The notes under the pieces: generated by a model
Told to the model about the DNA's origin: nothing
The model's database searches: none
Seen by the model: the letters and a program-made list of their open reading frames with translations, nothing else
Shown: in pieces, positions 59,226 to 64,000 of the stretch
Numbering within the stretch: the stretch's first letter is position 1
Layout of the letters: every line of letters starts with the position of its first letter
Made by a program: the position numbers and the translations under genes
Origin: Phycisphaerae bacterium
GTDB taxonomy: Bacteria; Planctomycetota; Phycisphaerae; Phycisphaerales; Phycisphaeraceae
Assembly (NCBI GenBank): GCA_030425705.1
Contig: JAUHZU010000007.1
Location: 115,704 to 179,703 of the forward strand
Length of the DNA stretch: 64,000 nucleotides
Reading direction: 5' to 3'

Positions 59226-60598
59226 CGTGCGGCCTCTCCGTTCGTGTTTGCAGGTCCTGCCTGGCTCAATACGTGGGCCGGCTCGGCATCGTGCCCCTCG
59301 GACGAACGGCTAGCGCCTGCTCCAGAACGAGGGATGAGATGGATCGAGAACTGGACCCCTTGTGTTGGAAGGCTCTCGGTGCTGGGCGGCGCGACCTCGA
59401 ACAGGCCATCGGCGCGCAACGCGGCCGCGATCGTGTCCGCTTCCGAGTGCGAACGCGCCCGGCCATGGAGGTCGATGCGTCCGGTGGACAGGCGCAGGTC
59501 CGTCACCGCCAGGCGGGTGTTGCCCGGCAGGCGTGCGAGCAGGTCACCCATCACGGTGAGTGCGTTGTCCGCGCTGAACAGGTTGAGGGTGGGGTCGGCC
59601 AGGCCCTGCCGACCGCGCAGCTCGCGAAGGCGCGTTGTGAGTCGGCGGTCCATACTCGCCGGCAGCTTCTCGCCTGGGAACGCCTCGGTGTATGCGGCCC
59701 GCGCCCGGGCGTCATAGTCCGAAGCGATCCCGCGGTACTGCGCCGCCCGCGCCTGCATGACACCGATCACAACCCCTAACAACAGCGCTGCCGCAAGCAG
59801 GCAGGCCTGCAGCGGTCGGCGGATTCGGGCCACCATCTGACGGCTCGCCAGCAGCCCCTGCTGGAGGTTGATCCAGGGGGTGTCGCCCTGTTCAACGATC
59901 CGCCGGACCATGGTCAGTGCATGACGCAGAGTATCGTCGGCCGAAGTGATCGGAGTTGGCGTGTGGCCTCTCGGTTTATCCATGCCGGGATGCCAGTGCC
60001 AGCACACCGGCATCCCGGTGTCATCCAACCTCAACTCGCTCCGTGACGGCGGGCAGGCATCTGTGCCGCCGACAGCGTCTTCAATCAGACACACGGTCCG
60101 GTTTGCGGGATCGGGTGAGATCTCGGTCGCTATGGCTTGGGCTGCGAGGAGGGCGGCTGGGGTGATGCCGCGCACTTCCACGCCGGCGTCTTCGAGTCCA
60201 TGCACGAGCACGAGCAGCGGCTCGGCCCTGGCCGCGACAACCAGCCGGTCGTCGCCATGGCCACACGTATCGATGGCAAGTTCTTCCACCGCGAAGGGCA
60301 CAACGGGCTCAAACCGGTAGCCCGCCGCCGATCGCGCCTGCCGCGCAGGCAGTCCGCCGGTCTGCACACGTCCAGCAAAGCAGCGGTGGGAGGCCAGTCC
60401 AATGATGAGGCGCGGCGACTCGACTCGCACGGCCGACTGAAAGTGCGCAATCACCTCTGCCACGTCCAGTCGCCGCTTGGGCTGGGCATCAGAGGGCTGC
60501 CCTGCGGGAGACCACACCGAGACACCCGCCTCGTCGTCCTGACAAAGCGGCAGCCAACCGGACTCGTGCTCCAGCAGCAGGATGAAGGGGCGCTTCAT
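59222..60598 (-). CDS. GspL-like type II secretion assembly protein
   Basis: A 458-residue protein: an actin-like cytoplasmic domain (FEPVVPFAVEELAID, VRGITPAALLAAQAIA), one membrane helix at about residue 268 (ACLLAAALLLGVVIGVMQA) and a periplasmic domain ending in an extra acidic/Ser tail. GspL couples the cytoplasmic ATPase GspE to the inner-membrane platform. It overlaps the GspC-like and gspM-like genes by 4 bp each. Confidence 0.78.
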   Translation of the reverse strand: MKRPFILLLEHESGWLPLCQDDEAGVSVWSPAGQPSDAQPKRRLDVAEVIAHFQSAVRVESPRLIIGLASHRCFAGRVQTGGLPARQARSAAGYRFEPVVPFAVEELAIDTCGHGDDRLVVAARAEPLLVLVHGLEDAGVEVRGITPAALLAAQAIATEISPDPANRTVCLIEDAVGGTDACPPSRSELRLDDTGMPVCWHWHPGMDKPRGHTPTPITSADDTLRHALTMVRRIVEQGDTPWINLQQGLLASRQMVARIRRPLQACLLAAALLLGVVIGVMQARAAQYRGIASDYDARARAAYTEAFPGEKLPASMDRRLTTRLRELRGRQGLADPTLNLFSADNALTVMGDLLARLPGNTRLAVTDLRLSTGRIDLHGRARSHSEADTIAAALRADGLFEVAPPSTESLPTQGVQFSIHLIPRSGAGASRSSEGHDAEPAHVLSQAGPANTNGEAAR

Positions 60599-61113
60599 TG
60601 TCGCCTCCCCGCGTGGGATAGCTCACGCTCGATGGGCTTGACCTCGCCGTTGTGCTCAACGATCAGCCGGCCCGGTTCGATCGCGGTGATTGTCGCCGGG
60701 TTGTCGGCGGGCCCCAGCACATCGCCGACACAGACCTTACGAGGTGTCGGCCCCGCCGCGGGCTCACGCACCCAGGCGCTGGACAGGCCGTTCCCGGCGA
60801 TGAGGGTGCTGATCAGTTCGACCCGCGGCAAGGGTGGCGTTGGAGGCGGCGGCGGCGCAGTAGGAGGTGGGGGATCGAAAAGCTGTTGCCGCAACGGCGT
60901 GCCGGCCAACGTGAGCAGCGTATCGCGATCGGGTGTGGAAGCGTTCTGTCGGCCGGCCGTTGTCGCGATCCCTTGCGGACCGTGATCCGATGGCAACCCG
61001 GGCGGACCCTCCACGACAGGGAAACAAACTGTCCAGACGACAAGCAGCACCCCGGCGAGCACCATGCACACCGCAGCGATCGATAGCAACCAACGAAGTC
61101 GCCTTGTCGTCAT
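60595..61113 (-). CDS. GspC-like periplasmic linker of the secretion system
   Basis: A 172-residue protein. One helix near the start (LLSIAAVCMVLAGVLLVVWT) is followed by a Pro-rich linker (PPPPTAPPPPPTPPLP near residue 80) and an HR-like beta domain: LISTLIAGNGLSSAWVRE, then VCVGDVLGPADNPATITAIE. GspC uses such a domain to contact the secretin. Its place between gspK and gspL is unusual, since gspC normally opens the operon. The ATG lies 7 nt after the gspK stop. Confidence 0.68.
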   Translation of the reverse strand: MTTRRLRWLLSIAAVCMVLAGVLLVVWTVCFPVVEGPPGLPSDHGPQGIATTAGRQNASTPDRDTLLTLAGTPLRQQLFDPPPPTAPPPPPTPPLPRVELISTLIAGNGLSSAWVREPAAGPTPRKVCVGDVLGPADNPATITAIEPGRLIVEHNGEVKPIERELSHAGRRQ

Positions 61114-61120
61114 CACTTGG

Positions 61121-62149
61121 CTACCACCTGAACACCTGGCTGTTGGGGTTGGTACTGCCTGCTGCGCCCTCGACAACGGTCAGCGACCAACACGGACGCA
61201 AGCCCCGGAGCACCCCGCCGTGATCTTCTTGCTGAACGGTGACGGCCAGCCACAGCGCATACGTTCGGGATCGGTCACAGAGCGACAGTTGCATCCGGGC
61301 ACGCTCATCCGCCGACAGACCGAGCATCTCGACTAACCCTCTCGCAGCACCCGCACGGTGGGCCGTACGGAGTTCGACCAGGCGTGACACCTGGTCTGCA
61401 CCGATCACACGGTCAAACATGTGGTGAAGCGTCTCGGGGGAACTGGTCCAGGCGTTGAGCTTGCCGTCGCCCCACAGCGTCACGCCGGTGGTCAGCCCGT
61501 GTCGGGTAGGGCCTGTCGCGGCCGCCCAGTCGCGCAGGCCCACTGGTTGATGATCCCGCAATGGTTCGAGCCCAGACAGTAATCGTGGGTCGACGGCGGG
61601 ATACACCTGTCCCCATGCAATCAATCGAGGCGTGCCTAAACGCGAGGCGGCTTCTGAATCCAGCGGGAGCAGGCTTCCGGAAGCCGGAACTGAGGGGGGT
61701 GCGAAGACCGAACCGATCTCGCGCCATCCGCCGGACGGATCCATGTGGGCTAACCGGTTGAGGTTGGGTACGGCCTGCTGATCATCCAGGCGGGCGGTAA
61801 TGCTGACCCCCATCAGATCGAGCGAGATCAAGACGGCAACCGGCGGCGAACCCTCTCCCTGCGCGTTCTCCGTTCGCCACTGCGCTAGCTTCGCTTCCAG
61901 GTGATTCTGCATGGCGGGCATCAGGGCCCGGCGTGCGCTGGTTTCCGCCCAGCGTGTACGGAGGTCGCGCTCGGCCTGCTGCGCGAGCAGGGCCTCGGCA
62001 CCACTGCGGTGCGCCAGCCCGCCGACCATGACAGCCGTCAACGCCAACACCACCAGCGTCAGGATGAGCGCGTAACCTCGGGGTCGGCAGACCCTCTTGT
62101 GGACCGCCACATGTGTAACGTCAAGATTCGGAACCTGGTCCTTACTCAT
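61121..62149 (-). CDS. gspK: Type II secretion minor pseudopilin GspK
   Basis: A 342-residue protein with a divergent prepilin leader: RPRGYALILTLVVLALTAVM at residues 22-41; the residue after Gly is Tyr, not Phe, and Glu5 is missing, as usual for GspK. The body is large and helical with NLNRLAHMD and LRDWAAATGP, in keeping with GspK tip proteins. It overlaps gspJ by 4 bp. Confidence 0.78.
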   Translation of the reverse strand: MSKDQVPNLDVTHVAVHKRVCRPRGYALILTLVVLALTAVMVGGLAHRSGAEALLAQQAERDLRTRWAETSARRALMPAMQNHLEAKLAQWRTENAQGEGSPPVAVLISLDLMGVSITARLDDQQAVPNLNRLAHMDPSGGWREIGSVFAPPSVPASGSLLPLDSEAASRLGTPRLIAWGQVYPAVDPRLLSGLEPLRDHQPVGLRDWAAATGPTRHGLTTGVTLWGDGKLNAWTSSPETLHHMFDRVIGADQVSRLVELRTAHRAGAARGLVEMLGLSADERARMQLSLCDRSRTYALWLAVTVQQEDHGGVLRGLRPCWSLTVVEGAAGSTNPNSQVFRW

Positions 62150-62889
62150 CTGACAAGCACGCTCCGTTCGTAGGTGCGAACCGTCTCTGCCTCGCCACCG
62201 AGACCCGTGCGTGTCGCATGGGCTAAGCTCACGCCGATATAGACTTCTGACGGGACGCGGTACAACTGCACGGGTCGGCCGTGGTCAAGCACCGTCGCCA
62301 GCGCACGCTCCCGGTCCCGGTCCCGGTCCCGGGTCGGCGTCGGTAACGGCCGAGCGCCGAGTTTGAGCACCGAGCCGGCGATTTGGACCCGCTCGATCCC
62401 GACCGCGACGACCTGCACATCACTGCGCGCATGGACCCCACCCGCCGCGACATCGATGGTGCTGAGCGGATGCTGATCGCGCAGCAGAAGGCCGCCGAAT
62501 TCGGTATCAACCAGACGGTACAACACCCGCACGGGCTCATGCGAGATGCCGCGTCCTCCCCGCGGGCTGGTGTGGGGGCTGGCGTTGCAGGTGACGAGGT
62601 AAAGGCGCGCCTCCGTGTCCGGTCCCTGTGGCTCAACCACCAAAGACATACCGGTTGCCATCAGGAGGTCTTGTTCGATCTGCCTGACCAGCGGATCGAA
62701 CCAGACGGGTGGTTGATCGGCTGAGTGTTCCAACAACCGTTGCTGATCCCGCGCGGATGCTGTAGCGAGATGCATGAGCGCGGACACCAGCACGACGGTC
62801 AGAGCCATCGACACCAGCACCTCGATGAGTGTGAACCCCGCACTCAACATGGGCGCGCGCTGGGCTACTCCGGCTCGATGCCCCGTCAT
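62146..62889 (-). CDS. gspJ: Type II secretion minor pseudopilin GspJ
   Basis: A 247-residue pseudopilin. The prepilin motif SAGFTLIEVLVSMALTVVLV lies at residues 16-35 after a 17-residue lead. A beta-rich body follows. An in-frame run of four Arg-Asp/Glu pairs (TRDRDRDRE) is coded by a 6-bp tandem repeat, a possible slippage site. 4-bp overlaps join it to gspI and gspK. Confidence 0.8.
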   Translation of the reverse strand: MTGHRAGVAQRAPMLSAGFTLIEVLVSMALTVVLVSALMHLATASARDQQRLLEHSADQPPVWFDPLVRQIEQDLLMATGMSLVVEPQGPDTEARLYLVTCNASPHTSPRGGRGISHEPVRVLYRLVDTEFGGLLLRDQHPLSTIDVAAGGVHARSDVQVVAVGIERVQIAGSVLKLGARPLPTPTRDRDRDRERALATVLDHGRPVQLYRVPSEVYIGVSLAHATRTGLGGEAETVRTYERSVLVR

Positions 62890-63356
62890 GGCTGTCCTCC
62901 ATCACGCCTTGTAGAACTCGGTGATGCCACGTCACCTGATCCCAGCTCAGTTGTTGAAGCTCGCCCGGATGGGGCAAGCACCTCCACACGCGTCAAGGTT
63001 CTTGGGTTGCTCGGGTCTCGGTGGTCTGTGATCGCGAGTTGGACCGACACCAGGCCGAGCCCTTCGGGCACCGCGTTGGTCGGGCGCGTCGTCCAGTACC
63101 AACCGGGAGAGCCCTCGACCTCGCCCTGCCCATTCAACGGGATCGCCGAAGGTTGCGAGGCCCACCAATCCATAAGTAGTCGATCCGCCGCGCGGACCGC
63201 CTGCTGCTTGTCGACCGCGTGCGCGTGTTGGCTCAGGAGCCGCCCGCGTGCGGAGACCAGCATCACCAGGATCGAGCCCATCAGCAGCAGCGCCGCCAGG
63301 ACCTCAATCAGCGTCATGCCGTACGACCGACGACAGGATGTCATTGACCTGTTCAT
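62886..63356 (-). CDS. gspI: Type II secretion minor pseudopilin GspI
   Basis: A 156-residue pseudopilin with leader SYGMTLIEVLAALLLMGSI (residues 11-29; cleavage after Gly, followed by Met). The body contains PGWYWTTRPTN and VSVQLAITDHRDP. If the ATG at 63356 is used, it overlaps gspH by 53 bp; an ATG four codons downstream would shorten the overlap only slightly. Confidence 0.78.
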   Translation of the reverse strand: MNRSMTSCRRSYGMTLIEVLAALLLMGSILVMLVSARGRLLSQHAHAVDKQQAVRAADRLLMDWWASQPSAIPLNGQGEVEGSPGWYWTTRPTNAVPEGLGLVSVQLAITDHRDPSNPRTLTRVEVLAPSGRASTTELGSGDVASPSSTRRDGGQP

Positions 63357-63843
63357 GGTTGTCCATCGGGGTGCATTGCCCGCTGATCCCGGCGACCAGC
63401 AGGTGGATCGGGGCTGCGGGATCGGGACCGGTGTCGACCGGCATCAGTGTGAATCCATAAGTCGGTGTGCAGCCTTGTGGATCGATGGGGATCGTGAGGA
63501 CGTCCCGGGTGATGCGTCGACCGCGGATCAGGACCCATACGTCTTGTATGCCATGCCCGCGGTCGATCTGGACCGCGTCGACGGTGGTCTTTGAGCCCCC
63601 GAGGTCTTCGACCAGTGCCATCGAGCCCCGTCGACCATCGAGTTGCAGGTGATAGCTGGCCTCGTGTGTTCGGGCCATCGCGCGGGCACGTTGGTCCAGG
63701 GCCTGGATGGCTTGCAACGCCTGCTCCTGATTCGCGGCACCCAGCCGACGGGTGAACGATAAGGACACGGCCGCGGCCAATACCGCCATCAGGGCGAGCA
63801 CAACCGACAACTCCAGGATGGTGAACCCACGCCGCGGTTTCAT
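63304..63843 (-). CDS. gspH: Type II secretion minor pseudopilin GspH
   Basis: A 179-residue pseudopilin: RRGFTILELSVVLALMAVLA at residues 4-23 carries the cleavage site and Glu5. The globular part contains QALDQRARAMARTHEASYHL and a C-terminal Cys pair. Its ATG overlaps the gspG stop (ATGA). Confidence 0.82.
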   Translation of the reverse strand: MKPRRGFTILELSVVLALMAVLAAAVSLSFTRRLGAANQEQALQAIQALDQRARAMARTHEASYHLQLDGRRGSMALVEDLGGSKTTVDAVQIDRGHGIQDVWVLIRGRRITRDVLTIPIDPQGCTPTYGFTLMPVDTGPDPAAPIHLLVAGISGQCTPMDNHEQVNDILSSVVRHDAD

Positions 63844-64000
63844 GATGGGTCGTCCTGCAGGGTCCAGTTGGTGAGGTCGGCGTCCGCGCCGTCGCCGCCG
63901 GAGCGGCCGTCGGCGCCCCAGCAGATCACGTCGAAGGCGTGCTCCTCGCCGGGCAGCTCGTACTGGTACGCACCGCCCCAGGGGTCCCGGATCGTCTGCT
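63840..64000 (-). CDS. gspG: Type II secretion major pseudopilin GspG, C-terminal part (5' end outside window)
   Basis: The last 53 codons are visible. They read TIRDPWGGAYQYELPGEEHAF-type sequence, then CWGADGRSGG and DADLTNW before the end. This is the C-terminal Ca2+-binding signature of GspG (DPWGxxYxYxxPG, GADGxxGG, DADI). GspG polymerises into the pseudopilus piston. The remainder lies beyond the window end. Confidence 0.9.
   Translation of the reverse strand, partial: QTIRDPWGGAYQYELPGEEHAFDVICWGADGRSGGDGADADLTNWTLQDDPS

Noticed and set aside
62308..62335. Short GC-rich tandem repeat (four 6-bp units) as a possible mobile or regulatory repeat
   Set aside because: It lies in frame inside gspJ and encodes Arg-Asp pairs. 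At most it is a slippage-prone coding repeat.
1..64000. Search by eye for CRISPR arrays, insertion sequences, integrases, phage genes or rRNA
   Set aside because: No regularly spaced repeats, transposase or integrase motifs, or rRNA signatures were seen. The only clear sign of transfer is the low-GC gene at 24632.

Overview
The window reads as a chromosomal segment of a high-GC planctomycete, most likely class Phycisphaerae. The clues are three PEP-CTERM sorting signals, an LEPR-type N-terminal motif on a LamG protein, a dockerin-like repeat, a planctomycete-style prepilin, a short Hc1-like histone-like protein, a fused CobA-HemD enzyme and a divergent type II secretion pseudopilin operon. 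I see no prophage, insertion sequence, CRISPR array or rRNA. One tRNA (Asp) is present. Taxonomy is inferred from gene content only.

Layout. 1-5141: tail of an MBL-fold hydrolase, a secreted phosphodiesterase-type enzyme, asnB, nadD, an unknown helical protein and a lone nuoC. 5172-11885: a complete seven-gene Mrp Na+/H+ antiporter operon (A to G) on the minus strand, with histidine-rich insertions in MrpA. 12126-17221: HIT protein, PilZ protein, cobA-hemD, Hc1-like protein, a FabZ-like dehydratase, a Gfo/Idh/MocA oxidoreductase and a small membrane protein. 17325-25455: tRNA-Asp, cold-shock protein, HEAT-repeat protein, exported proteins and lipoproteins, an orphan histidine kinase, an ACT-ACT protein, a low-GC zinc-ribbon gene and a CBS protein. 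25559-33748: housekeeping genes on the plus strand (hemL, serA, pfkA, purA, uppS) plus a DinB-fold protein and a Met-rich secreted protein.

33836-38439 (minus) holds the most interesting regulatory locus. A strong promoter is overlapped by an AT-rich Fur/Zur-type palindrome. It drives a prepilin-like protein and is followed by two paralogous PEP-CTERM surface proteins with HxH motifs and a cysteine-rich MerC-domain membrane protein. I read this as a metal-repressed (perhaps zinc) surface metal-handling system.

40038-45929 (minus) is a compact catabolic-looking operon. It contains an alpha/beta hydrolase, a TIM-barrel 'PEP hydrolase' protein, a UPF0261/Tm-1-like protein, an LsrF-like thiolase/aldolase, a ribulose-phosphate-3-epimerase-like protein with an altered phosphate loop, and a dehydrogenase resembling the SDR half of aldolase/SDR fusion enzymes. 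No lsr, transport or kinase genes are nearby. It is the best candidate for an undescribed pathway. rny lies directly upstream.

48086-56374: lipoproteins and membrane proteins, a third PEP-CTERM protein, tyrS, a DUF502 protein, and a regulatory trio (HPF, PtsN-like EIIA, HPr). 56375-64000 (minus): a type II secretion operon running gspG (cut by the window end), H, I, J, K, a GspC-like gene, L, M, then a TPR lipoprotein and an unusual membrane/CxxC/DUF1573-like fusion. Several genes across the window carry a TAnnnT -10-like element only 6-9 nt before ATG, which suggests that leaderless transcription is common here.
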